Assembly (NCBI GenBank): GCA_902805475.1
Contig: CADCSX010000001.1
Location: 1,178,001-1,242,000, forward strand
DNA: 64,000 nucleotides
From: Entonaema liquescens
Lineage: Eukaryota; Ascomycota; Sordariomycetes; Xylariales; Xylariaceae
Direction: 5' to 3'
The notes beneath the pieces were generated by a model. It was given only the letters and a program-made list of their open reading frames with translations. It did no database searches and was not told the origin of the DNA. Position 1 is the stretch's first letter. Each line of letters starts with the position of its first letter. Of this stretch, positions 35,468 through 47,850 are shown one piece after another. The position numbers and the translations under genes were made by a program.

Positions 35468-36774
35468 ATTTGAAGACCGATCAAAGACCTTAGACAAATA
35501 TTTTGGTAACCTCGAATGCATCGTGAAATGAGGAGAAGTGGAGAGTTTAAATAGCGTCGTTGATTTTACGTACAAGCAGGATTCGGGTTCGGGATAGGAT
35601 GAGAGACCAACGGCATGGATCAGAGACTAGTCGGTATCGAACGTTACTCGCTAGCCAAGTCCAGACTAACCTGTTGATGAACAACTACCTAATAATGTAG
35701 AAGACGACGAACCTGTGCCTAATTTGGCATAGAGACCTTGTTAGTTAATTACGTCCAATCACGTGGATTTCCTTACTATGATAATAGACGACGTTTTTGA
35801 TATGTAAAGTTAGCCAGTTAAATAGTCTGGAAGAAGTTGAAGGCGGGCAGCTCCTGATTGGGCGTGAGGAGTTTTGCGACGGTCAGCTCCATCGTTGCAT
35901 TTGTTGGAAATAATAATTTCTCCATATCAGCCCATAATTCTCATCTTATTGGAACACTAACAAGGGTTATAGATTTAGAAGATACCAAATCCAGCAATAC
36001 GAATAGAATAGTTATGGTGTATAATGTTTACTTCTGGAAGGTGGGAAACCACCCTTTTTACGATTTCTATGAATATATGTCTATAGATGAGCCTGCAACT
36101 TCTCAACCTCATTGGCTAGAGTTCATTTCACCTACCCCTGAGCACAACATCTAAGATACCTACTAACCCTTCATCACTGCAAGGAACTTAATGTCGAGAT
36201 AGTTTGCAGCTTTCGTATAAGAAGGCAATCTCAACGAATTAGTGGCAAATTTACCATGTAACTACCAATAGCTTCTTACTTTTCAGGCACCATATCTAGT
36301 ATCAACTTGAGAATATCGGGAAGCAATACTATCGGCGTCTCAAGTAGAAGGTTAGGAAACGTGCATCACACTATTACTAAAGAGCAGAGCATGTACCTAG
36401 AAATGGAGAATAATTCGAAATTTTTGCTCAACTCTTTGCCACGCTTATTCAGATTGACTTCACCAGAACCTCAGAGTTGTACAAACATCGTGGATATGGT
36501 GGTACGTAGGACTCGTCTAATTCGGCCTCAATATTATTCAAGGTTAATATCGGGGCGTTGCTTGTGCGCAGGAAGTATTATACTCACAGCACCAACGCCC
36601 GGGGACTTATACAACACAGGGATGCATCTAAAACCATTGGTGAATATTGTGCCAGCGCAAGTAGCTTCACGCCAGGTGTGAGGGGTTTGGTTGTTGCCAA
36701 GAAGTTTGCCTAATAGTTGAAGAGATATTGGTATCAAAGACGCTTACAGAAAAGGTTGAGATTTATACGACTTC
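35468..36774. other. Intergenic; weak open frames only
   Basis: Open frames at 35858-36154 (+, ending ...SQPHWLEFISPTPEHNI) and about 36534-36737 (-, containing HTWREATCAGTIFTNGFRC) are suggestive of exons. Neither has an ATG, a recognised family or a complete splice model, so I do not call them genes. Confidence 0.4.
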
Positions 36775-37213
36775 TCACATATGGTAGCGGTGATGGTGGT
36801 ATTGTTTGCCCCAGTTGTAGGTATCGGCCTCGCAATATTCTGTACACTCGAAACTGACAACGGGAGTGTAGTCCATGATCCATTTGTATATACCGGAGCT
36901 GTCGTAGTGCCAATACTCGTTGAAATATTAAAATTTGGTTAGAATCTAGGTACTACCTATGATCCGGAAAATGGAGAGTAGTGACCTTTTAACAGATGGT
37001 ACAGAATGGAATAGGGACTTGACTATATAGTAAACTCACTCGTTCGTCATATACTGTCACATTTCTAGAGGCAGTGGTGTAATTTGGAAGAGTCGTGGGT
37101 TGGACACCGCTAATAAGAAGCGTAAGGTTTAAGAAACCAACGTTAATGTATTTTGCAGTGAAAGTAGCTGCCTGCGAGGTGAGGGATAGGAGAAGAATGA
37201 TGAAGAAAAATAT
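36775..37213 (-). pseudogene. Small secreted protein gene lacking its start codon, beside an LTR element
   Basis: Two exons, 37213-37040 and 36915-36775, join in phase to about 104 residues. The first is FFFIILLLSLTSQAATFTAK, a clear signal-peptide shape, followed by Asn/Thr-rich sequence (NLTLL, NYTTASRNVTVYDER). The second is aromatic and Cys-containing (YWHYDSSGIYKWIMDY, FECTEYCEADTYNWG). The intron has donor GTGAGT and branch CTAACC. The codon where Met is expected (37213-37211) is ATA, and an in-frame stop lies upstream with no ATG between. ATG to ATA is the change RIP makes at TpG. The LTR element starts about 110 bp upstream, so leakage of RIP is a reasonable cause. An unseen upstream exon is the alternative. 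Family unknown. Confidence 0.4.
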
Positions 37214-37318
37214 CCTGGTATTATAAGCTGAGTTGTTTTTAACTGGTACGAAGCAGTATTTACTAGTGATGAAGTGGTTATCCTAGTAAGGCAAGTAATT
37301 GATGCAAAGAGGAAAAGG

Positions 37319-37323
37319 GGTAG
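37319..37323. repeat. Target-site duplication GGTAG, left
   Basis: GGTAG directly precedes the TGTCA start of the 5' LTR and recurs directly after the TGACA end of the 3' LTR at 44767-44771. Confidence 0.75.
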
Positions 37324-37528
37324 TGTCAAAGGTTTAAAGATAATTAGTTAGAATTAAGGATAAATTTATAATATATATCATATATAAAAAGCGTTTTACG
37401 TTTTTGTTATTAGTTAAAAAGTTAAATATTAATAAATTACTATTATTATTTATTATTATATAATAATTACGTTATTATTTTTTATATTTATTTTACGTAT
37501 AATTTTATTTATAAATTTATTTTTAATA
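37324..37528 (+). repeat. 5' LTR, 205 bp
   Basis: Begins TGTCAAAGG and ends at the position matching TGACA (here TAATA). It aligns base for base with 44562-44766, and every difference I can see is a C/T or G/A transition. Its outer end keeps G where the 3' LTR has A. Confidence 0.85.
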
Positions 37529-38472
37529 ATTTAATGTTTTTATTTATTAATATAAATTATTTATTAAAAATAATATAATATTTAAATTAATAAAAAAAAA
37601 TAATTTAATTAATAAAAAGTTAAATAATTATAATAAATATAATATTATTTAATAATATAATAATAAATATATTATAAATATTTAATAATTAATTAATAAA
37701 TAATATAAATTTTATATTAATAAAATTAATGTTAATGGTTTTATTAATAATTTTATAATAAAATAATATTAATTTTAAAATTTTTATAAATTAAAAACTT
37801 AATAAATAATTATAAAAATTAAAAAAATAATATAAAAAAAAAAAAATTAAATAATTAATAATTTTAAAAAAAAGTTATGATTTTATTATAAATTATAAAA
37901 AAAAAAAATTGAAAAAAAGTAATTATAATAAAAATCTAATATTATATAAAATTTTTTTTTTAAATATATAATATAAAAAGGAAAAAAATAAAATAGGAAT
38001 AAAGTTAATTATTTTTATTATTAAGTTAAAAGTATGGTTTTTTTTAAATTATTATTAAATAAATTTAAAAAAAAATAATGTTTATAATAGTTTATTTAAT
38101 AAAAAAAGTTATGTGGTAATAATATTGTTATTTTAATATTAAATGAAAAAAGATTAAAAAAATATATTTAAGAAAAAATGGAAAAATGGTTTTAAAATAT
38201 AATTAAAAATAAAAATGTATAAATTTTCGATGTATTTATAATAATGTAAAAGTTTTATTAAAAAATTAATAAATTATTTATTTTTTTTTAAATAAATATA
38301 AAGTATTAAAAATAAAAAATTTAAAATATTATTTTAAAAAAAATAAAAATGTTTAATTTATTAATTTATTTTATTTCGAAATTAAAAATAAAATATATTA
38401 AAAATTTTATTTTGGAAATTAGAAATAAATTAAAAAAAAAAAAATTAAATTATTCGAATTTATTATATAAAA

Positions 38473-38505
<33 letters not shown>

Positions 38506-41500
38506 AAAAAAATAGTTGATAAGTAAACTGCGAATATATTATTTAAATAATTATTTAAAGTTAAAATAAAATAATTTTTTTAATAAAAATTAAGTATATA
38601 ATTAATTTATTATTTATTTATAATAATTTAAAAAATATATTTTATACGAAAAATAAAGATATTTTAAATATAATCATTTTAAAATAATATATTAAAAATG
38701 TAATAATTTAAAATATTTAATAAATTATTATTTAAAAGAAAAAAGGGAAAAAATAGTAAAAAACGTAAATTAAATATTAATATTAAGTAAAAAAGTATAA
38801 AATTTATAATAAAAATTTATTTTAATTTATATTAAATTTAAAATAATAATAAAATTATAAATAAAATATAAATAAATTATTTTATAAATTTTAATTTAAT
38901 TTAAATAAAATATATATTTTTAATAATAATAATAAAATTTTTATTAAAAAAAAATTTAAAAAGTTTTTTTAAAATAAATAAAATATTAATTTAATATTTT
39001 ACGTTTATAAAAATAAAAAATAATTAAAATATTATTTATAATATTTTTAATAAAATAAAAATAATAAATTAAAATTTCGGTTATAATATTATTTTAAAAA
39101 TATTTTAATTTATAAATATTGATATAATTTTAAAAAGATAGTATTGAAAATAATATTATTATATTAATATAGTAAAAATTTATTTAATATAAAAAAAAAA
39201 AAATTTACAAAAATTTTTAAAAAAGTAAAAAAGATAATTATATTAATGTTAAAAATAATAAAAGAAATTAATATTTATAGATAATATTTTAATTTATAAA
39301 AAGGTAATAATAAAGTTATGATTTTGTTAAAATATAAAAAATATATAAAAGTTTTTAACGTTTTTAAAGTTTTTATTTTTTTGAAATATTAATAATAAAA
39401 TTATTTTATTAATTTTTAAAAAAAATTTTTTTTTTTATTTAAATTAATATATTTTTTAATAAAAACGGAATTAAAAAAATTAAAAAAATTTATAAATAAT
39501 ATTTTATAAAAAAGATGGATATGATTATTTAAAAACTTTATTAATATTTTAATATTATTTATTTTTAAATTAAATGGTAAATTATAATTATATATAAATT
39601 ATAAAAAATTTAATAAAGTTATTTATAAAGATAAAATAATTTTATTGTTAATTAATGAGATTTTAAATAAGTTATTTAAAATGAAATATTTTATAAAATT
39701 AAATTTAAAAAATGTATATTATTAATTATATATTTATAAAAAAAATAAATAAAAAATAGTATTTTAAATAAAATATGGATATTTTAAATATTTTATAATA
39801 TTATTTTAAAATTATATTAATTATATATTTATAAATTTAATAAATATAATATATATAATTTATTTTAATAATATTTTAATTTATTTAAAAAATAAAAAAT
39901 AATATATTTGAAATATTTGTAATATTTTAATTTAATTATAAAAGTAAAAATTATATATTAATTTTTAAAAATATAAATTTTATATGGTAAAAATAATATT
40001 TTTTAATTTTATAATTATAATTAAAAAAATAAAAATAAATTAAAATAAAGTATTTATAATTATAAAATAATTATAATTTATTAATGTTTATAATATATAA
40101 ATGTTTTAAATTTTACAGGTTTTTATAAAAAATTTATTAAAAATTATTTAAAATTAACTGTTTTATTAATAAATTTATTAAAAGATAATAAATAATTTAA
40201 TTTTAAATTAAATAAAAAAGTAATAAAAATATTTAAAATTTTAAAAAAAAAATTTATAAAAATTTTTTTATTTAAATATTTTAATATATAATTATTTATA
40301 AAATTAAAAACGGATATTTTATAATGAGTAATTAAAGTAATGTTATTTTAAAAATATAATAATAAATGGTATTTTATAATTTTTATATTAAAAAAATTAC
40401 GAAATGTTAAAGTAAATTATATAACGTTTAATATGGAAATATTAATAATAATTAATATATTTAAAAAATAAAAATATTACTTAATTTATTTATTAAAAAT
40501 AGTAAAAATAATTATTAATTATTTAAATTTATAATATTTAATAAATAAACCGAAATTAAATAATAAATAAGTTTAATAAATGGAAAAATTAATAAATTTT
40601 AATTTTTAAATTATATATAAATTAAAGATTTTAAATTTAATTAATAATATATTATAATAATTAAATTATATAAATATAAAAAAATAAAATTAAATAAAAT
40701 ATATTATTAAAATTTTAAAAAAATTTTTAAAATAATTAAAAAATATTTTAATTAATAATTAATAACTTAAATATATATAAATAAAAAATAATTATAGAAA
40801 TATATATTTTATTATTAAATATATATAATATTAAAAAAAAATATTATTAAAGTTTTTAAAAAAGTTTAAAAATAATTAAAGGATTTTGATAATAATAAGT
40901 AATAATGATGTAATTAAAATAGGAAATAAAAGAAATTAATTAATGTTTTATAAATATGGGTATATATTAATGGTTTTAAAAAATATCGAAAATTTAAACG
41001 TATTATTTTTAAAAAAAATATATAAAAAATAAATATTTAATAAATATATTTAATTGAAAATTTAATAATAATAAAAAAATTATAATATAATTATATTATT
41101 TTAAATAAAAAAAAATAAATTATTAAAGTTTAAAAGTAAAATATATATTTTTTTAATATTAAAAAAAAATATTATATAATTATTATAATATAACGTTATT
41201 AAGTTATTAAAAAATCGTAAAAATGATTTAGTAAATTATAAATTATTATTATTAAAATAATTTAAAAAAAAATATAAAATGTTATATAAATATTTATATT
41301 ATATATTAAAAAATTAAAATATAAAAATATTTACTTTATAATAAATTAAATTTTTTATTTATATTTAATAATTTAGGTAAAGAAATTTTGTTTAATTTTA
41401 TTATTAAATTATTAACGTTTTTAATATAAATAAAGAAAAATTATAATAATATATTAATAATTATTAATAGATTTTTTAAATATATTTTTAAATATATAAG

Positions 41501-44500
41501 TTTATTAAAAGGAATTGTTTTTAATAAAAGATTATTATTTTTAAATAAATTTTAATTAATATTTTATTATAAATTTATAATAATTTAACGGTTAAATCCG
41601 TTATTTTATTTATAAATAAATAAATAAATTAAATGTTAAAATTAAAATTTGAAATATTATTTATAAATTTTTTATAATTACGAATAAAATAATTAAATTA
41701 AAAAATTAATATTAATTAAATAAGTATATAATATTTTAATATATTTAATATATAAATAAATTTTAATATATATTTATATAAATTTTTAATTTAAAGATTT
41801 TATTAATTTAATAATATTATAATTTAGAAAAAATATGTAAAAAAATATAAAAATAGTTGAAAAAATATACGAAATAAAGTTTATTGCAATTAAATTATTT
41901 AAAGTGTTAAATAAAATATATATAAAATGGTATAATAAAAAATGGTTTAAATAAATATTTAAAAAAAAGGATAAAATTTTAATATTTATAAAATATATAA
42001 ATTAAAAGTAATTTAGTAAAAAGTTAATAAATAAATATTTAAGTTTATTTAAAATAATTAAAATAATAAAAAAATATAATATAATTTATAAATTAAAATT
42101 ATTTATATGTTATAAAATATATAATATATTTAATATAAATTATTTAAAATTATATATTAAAAGATTTAATAAAAAATTAATGAAATAATTAATTATATTA
42201 ATAAATAATAATAAATTTATTATAAAAATAATTTTAAAATATAAAAAATTAAAAAAAAAAATAAGTAATATTTGATTAAATGGTTAAGTTATAATAATAT
42301 TAATAATTTTTAAAAAAAGGTTAAAAATATTTTAAAAAAGTTAAAAATTATATATAAATAAAAATTATAAAATAAAAAAAAATTATAAAAATTTAATATT
42401 AATGTTAATTTTTAATATTAATTAATAAGTTTATTATAAATTAATTATTATTTAGAAAAAAAATAAAAAAAACTTTTTTAATTTTAAAATTAAAGTTTTA
42501 TTTTTTAAAATTATAATTTTATAAAGAATTAATTATAAAATTACGTATAAAAAAATATTATTTATTATAATATAAAAATAAATAAAGTAATTAAAAGTAT
42601 TACGTATTTTATTTAAAATAAATATATTATAAATAAGTTATAATTTTATTTTTTTAATAATTTTAATTAAACATTTTTTACGATTTAATTTTATAACGTA
42701 ACGATTTTATTTTATATAAATATTATTTTTATTTTATATTTATTTTATAATATTTAAAGTTTTTTTTAAATTATTTTAAATTTAAATAATAATATTTTAA
42801 AAAAATTAATAAAAAATAAATAAAAATAAAAAAGTTAAAATTATAAATTTATTAAATAAAAATTAAAATATTATTTAATAATTAATTATATTTTCTTAAT
42901 AACTTTTTTAATTTTATTATAAATAAAATTATAAGATTTTTTTATTTTATTATAATATTAATATTTAATTAAAATATTTAAATAATAATAAATTAATAAA
43001 AAATAAAAATAAATAAAAAAATAAATATATTAATGGTAAATATGTAATATATTTTTTTAATATTAAGTTTTTAATAAATATATGTATAATAATAATGTTG
43101 ATAAATTATTAAATATAATTAATTAAATATAATAAAAATAATATAAAAAAAAATTAAAGTTAAAATAAAAAAAATAATAAAGTAATTATATATTAAATAT
43201 TATATTTATATAAAATAAATATATTTATAAAATAAAAAACTTATTATAAAATAATATAATTTATTTTTGAAATAAAAAAAATAAATAATAATATAAATTT
43301 ATTTTTAATAAAATAATTATTTATTAATTATAAATTATAAATAACGTATAAAATAATATAAAATATAAAAATATTAAAGGAAAATTAATAAAAAATACTT
43401 TATTTATTATTTAATTTATTAATTTTATTATTAATTTTTATATTAATATTTTTATTAAAATTATTATTATTATTTTTAATTTTATTATTATTTTTTATTT
43501 AAAATATATTTTAATATTATAAAATAATAAATTAATAAATAAATTAAATAAAATAATAATAAAATACTTATTAATAATTTTTTTATATATAATAAAAAAT
43601 TAATTTAAAAAATTAATTATTATTTATTAAATAATTAACGAAATTTTAAAAATATAATTAATTTATTTAACCGTTTAAATAACTCGTTTTATAATTTAAA
43701 TTACGTAATTTTAAAATAATAAATAATATTTTTAATTTTTTATTACTTTTTCATTAATAATTTCGGTAAAATAAATAATAAAAAACTATTTTTTATTTTT
43801 TTTATTTTAAAAAACTTTTTTAATTTAAATTTAAACGTTACGAATTTTTAATTATTAAATAATAAATTAATTACGAATTAATAAATAATACATAAAAGTA
43901 AATTTATAATAATAATATTATTATATATATTTAAAAAATATTAAAAATTTATTTTATAAAATTTTAAAATATTAATAAATTAATAAAATATATAAATAAA
44001 TAAAATAAAATAAAAATAAAAAAAAAATTATATTATTATAAATTTTATTTTAATAATAATAATAAATATATTTAATTAATATAATTATTTAATAAATTAA
44101 TAATTATTATTTAAAAAACGAAAAAATATATTAAATATATAATTTTTTTTATAATAACGTAATAATTATTTTTTTTAATTTTTTTAAATTATAAAAAAAA
44201 TTAAATAATAATAATAAAAAATAAAATAAAAAATTATAATAATAATATAAATAATAAAATAATAATTATATTAATATTAAAAATAATAAATAAAAAATAA
44301 TAATAAAAAAAATAATATAATTATTATTAAAAAATAGCGTAAAAAAAATAATAAAAAAAAATATTAATATATACGTAAAAAACCAATATTAAAAATAAAA
44401 AAATTATAAAATAATTTACGTTATTTTTATAAAATTTTTATAAAAAACGTAAATATTATATTTAAATTTATTAAATATTTTTAACGTTATTATAATTATT

Positions 44501-44561
44501 TTATAATAATAAAAATAATATATTATTTTTAAAAATAAAAACATTTAAAAAAAAAATTTTT

Positions 44562-44766
44562 TATTAAAAATTTAAAAATAATTAATTAAAATTAAAAATA
44601 AATTTATAATATATATTATATATAAAAAACGTTTTGCGCTTTTATTATTAATTAAAAGATTAAACGTTAATAAATCACTATTATTATCTATTATCATATA
44701 ATAGCCACGTTATTACTTCTTATATTTACTTTACATATGACCTCATTCATGGGCTCATCTCTGACA
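44562..44766 (+). repeat. 3' LTR, 205 bp
   Basis: Partner of the 5' LTR. The inner end is fully eroded (TATTAAAAA against TGTCAAAGG), but the outer end keeps C and G (ATATGACCTCATTCATGGGC...CTGACA). It resembles the less mutated segment at 20752-20925. Confidence 0.85.
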
Positions 44767-44771
44767 GGTAG
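44767..44771. repeat. Target-site duplication GGTAG, right
   Basis: Matches 37319-37323. Confidence 0.75.
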
Positions 44772-45492
44772 ATAGGAAGTTCAAGTAACTTAGTTGGAGC
44801 ACATTCGATATACTCGTTTTCAGCCCCTACAAACACACCGATGTACCAAACAGAAGGATAAGGTACATCATATAGGTAGGGGTGACTTAAACTTCACCTT
44901 AGACCCCAATGCGATGATATCTCAGTGAAGGTATACGGTTGTCCACCATAGAGAGCAAGGTAACAGTCAAACAACAATCACACACTAACATCCACAGAAT
45001 TAATTATCGGCAGTGAAGCTCATAGAATGTCTATTGTGTGACTGAAGCCCGCCAACACGATAGATGTTACCGTCACTGTGCACTTGGCCTAATCGCGTAT
45101 ACAAAAACGTGGATATTAGATATAGCTACAAAAGAAAGGACTCGGCCACTTACGAGTCGGATTATCCTGTACTAAGAGTTAACCAATCTAATATATCAAC
45201 CACCAACCGTCTCACCCTTGTAAGATGTATTGGCTGTGGAATAAGATATGTGATGCTACGATATATATTAGGTACCTAATAATAGTTTCTAGACGTAAGC
45301 GAGCAGTTAAGTCAAATCAGGAATAGGCTCTGAGTTGATCGAGAGCTTCCATAGATAGGTAAGGAACACTCTATTTTCAATATGTAGATAATAAAGGCAG
45401 CCAACACTAGCGGTATATCGAAAGCCGCACGCTCAAGTACATTGCAATAACCCATTTCATTCGCTTCAAGTCCAAGGTTCGGTAAGACCATT
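44772..45492. other. Intergenic, no gene seen
   Basis: Normal composition returns directly after the target duplication. Small open frames at 45064-45279 (+) have no family resemblance. Confidence 0.45.
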
Positions 45493-46065
45493 TTACGCAT
45501 CAGCCGCCGCGACCAGTTTCCCGACGACCATGTACTTGCTGTTGAACCTTTCCTCCCAGCCCTGCAAGCTCTCCCACTCTTCGGGGCCGAAACCCTCAAG
45601 CTTGTCTAGAGGTCCGTCGAGATCCTTAGTTAGCATCTCCTCGTCGAAGCTGTGGTACGCAAGACCGCGGCTGGCATCTCGACCGGCAAAGTTTTCATAA
45701 GGACCACCAGGACCATAAAAGTTTCGGCCGCTAGTGACATCGAAGACGCGACCGCGCACGGCTAGATACACGGGCTTGCCGTTCTCCCCGTTGAAGTGTA
45801 AGAGGGTGCGCGGGGTGAAGGTCCGGAAGACGATAGCTGGTGGCTCGCGCGGAAACGATACTGGCGGAGAGGGCTTGTAGAGTAGGTACGTCGTGTAAAG
45901 AGTGATGACGAGGAGGATTATGTTGAGGGGTGTGACGAAGCCGGTGCTACAACAGCTCTGTTAGTCGGGACTATGGGCGGCAGGGTGCTAGTAGGGGACG
46001 ACGCACTAGATCTCAGAGGGGTCTTTAGCAGCCTCTTGGGCTACGCGATGGTTAACGAAATCCAT
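45493..46065 (-). CDS. DAP1: Membrane-associated cytochrome b5-like haem protein (Dap1/MAPR type)
   Basis: Two exons, 46065-46007 and 45946-45493 (60-nt intron, branch GACTAAC), 170 residues. A short luminal or N-terminal segment (MDFVNHRVAQEAAKDPSEI) is followed by one membrane anchor (TPLNIILLVITLYTTYLLY, about residues 24-42). The cytochrome b5-like domain then reads FTPRTLLHFNGENGKPVYLA, VRGRVFDVTSGRNFYGPGGP, YENFAGRDASRGLA. The GPGGPY...FAGRDASRGLA block and the conserved Tyr residues are typical of membrane-associated progesterone receptor/Dap1 proteins, which bind haem and support cytochrome P450 enzymes of sterol synthesis. It ends WEERFNSKYMVVGKLVAAAD. Intact. Confidence 0.92.
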
Positions 46066-47850
46066 TGATTTGATTTTACGTTTTTAGTTTTAACAGTATG
46101 AACTGTATAATGAGAGGGCAATGTTCTAGATCAGCCACTGGCGGTGTTATAAGAGCAAAGTTGGAGGACGGGCACTAAAGTTGAGGTAGGCTAGAGATAC
46201 TCGCGGGAGGTTCGGCGGAGGTGGGGACTGCATAAGTATAATCGGAGTCCGGGAATTCCGTAAATGGCTCGAGCTTCCACTATTTTACAGAGCTATCTTA
46301 GGTAACCTACACTTATCTGCTACTATAGTACAGATGTCATCCAAAACCTATTAAAACTTTCGGACCGTCGCGTTACCATATCCTTTGAAATCATTTTACT
46401 GCATTGACTCTATTTTCAATATTTCTAATGATGTAACTCATATAATCAAAGATATACGAACTTTGGTTTTTACGAGAATATTATATAAATATTCATAAGC
46501 ATACCTGTATGCAACTATATACGTAGGGTAGGAACTCGTTCCCGAAGGATTCCTAACGACAATGAGTTTGCATAATGACTACAAGCTAGATATAGGGCTG
46601 ATTGCCCAAGTTCGAAATAACTTTCGAAGGGCCCTATTTCATACTAGCTGACTAGTGGCCCGCGATTGTAGGTATTTAAGGTACATTTGTAACTAAAAAC
46701 GTCGTCAGTAACGATATACGCGGAAAGCAGCGAACCTTTCCGTGTGATGAATTATGACGCGGCTGTACCACCTGGAATAACGAATTATAAAAGGTCTAAT
46801 TGCGAATCATTCTTGGATACCTGTTTCACAAGGACGAAGTTGCCTCCGACTTGACGCTATCAAGTACTTGGAGTATATCTGTAGGTACTGCTGTCTCTTA
46901 CGGGTATTGTGAGTATTACAGGCCATGGAGGTATGTACCTTACTTAAAGTTTTAGGTACCGTACTAAAACCAGCTCATTCCGTCGGCAATCATGATTGCA
47001 TTTCAGTCTGAAAAAGTAACAAGTTACATATGTACCATAACACACGTGTACGCAAGCTAAAGTAGTATTCAAGCCTTCCCATCCAAACTTTGGGATGTCA
47101 TCGGGAAAGAGAAACCAAAAATCGGACCAACTAACTAACAACTTCGACAACTTCGACAACTTTCACCTTTCAACTTCCAAAATTCGCAACATAAAGAGAA
47201 TGAATGTAGTACCAACGCTGACGGTGGGCGCATCCCATCTAAATAGCCACTCACCGACAATTGGATTATTTTGGCGTCAAAGCCATAAGACCATAAGACC
47301 ATAAGACCATAAGACAAGGACCGTGGCTCATTAAAATGAACGATTTTCTCCTTTTTTTACTTAATTCTCCACGTTTTGTGTTGCATCCCCGTCCAATTTT
47401 GTTGCGGCTCAGCCTCACTACCAATTACCATCCAGCCTGCCAGCCAGCATTCAACCAGTCTCCAACCAGTCAAGTCCTAGGTATCTTACAGGCACCTCTC
47501 AGCTTTCCGTGCCGCAGAGGCTTAACCCCGAGACTGTTGCCTACAGTCTGGAGGTAATCTGTGTTTAAACGGTTTAATCAGTTGAGAAGGAAAAAATAAT
47601 ACAGATTGCAGACTTCGTTCAGGCGCGCGCATGTGTATTTTGTTGCCCTTTCTTTTTTTTACATATTGAGGATTGTGTTTTATCCCTTTTCTCTTACCCC
47701 CTGCATTATTTTGATTTTTATCATTTTATCATAGTCCAATCGATCCCAACTCAGCTATCGATATCATTTTTCCCTGGCGTTTTCCTCGATTTAGCGGGAA
47801 AACACACTTGGACCATGATCTGAGAAGGGCACGAGGACAGAACCCGTACC
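46066..47850. other. Divergent intergenic region with small tandem repeats
   Basis: Holds the promoters of the Dap1-like gene (left) and the mannosyltransferase gene (right). At 47283-47316 there are four tandem CCATAAGA units, and at about 47140-47160 two AACTTCGAC units. C- and pyrimidine-rich sequence at 47630-47780 probably belongs to the mannosyltransferase 5' UTR. No gene. Confidence 0.45.

Larger units (their letters stand above)
37324..44766 (+). mobile_element. Full-length Ty3/gypsy LTR retrotransposon, RIP-inactivated
   Basis: A 7,443-bp element with two 205-bp LTRs, TG/CA-type ends and a 5-bp GGTAG target duplication. No open frame survives. In one shared frame on the plus strand, codons at 39774-39815 still resemble the reverse-transcriptase stretch YGYFEYxxxxF, and those at 39858-39890 read xYFNNILIY, the YLDD box with both Asp codons changed to Asn codons. 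Codons at 41445-41490 resemble the integrase core NNILVIxxRF. Reverse transcriptase before integrase is the Ty3/gypsy order. In about 37.9-42.5 kb the plus strand is almost free of C but keeps some G, so mutation fell mainly on one strand. The last 2 kb before the 3' LTR is AT-only and unassigned. Confidence 0.88.

Noticed and set aside
35858..36154. Plus-strand frame of about 98 codons ending SQPHWLEFISPTPEHNI
   Set aside because: No ATG near its beginning and no recognised domain.
36534..36737. Minus-strand frame containing HTWREATCAGTIFTNGFRC
   Set aside because: Looks exon-like and ends near a GTGAGT donor, but no start, partner exon or family could be found.
36744..36915. Ser/Thr-rich reading (STSIGTTTAPVYTNGSW...) of the second exon of the small secreted protein
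   Set aside because: No acceptor gives this frame in phase with the first exon. The GAG acceptor gives the aromatic, Cys-containing frame instead.
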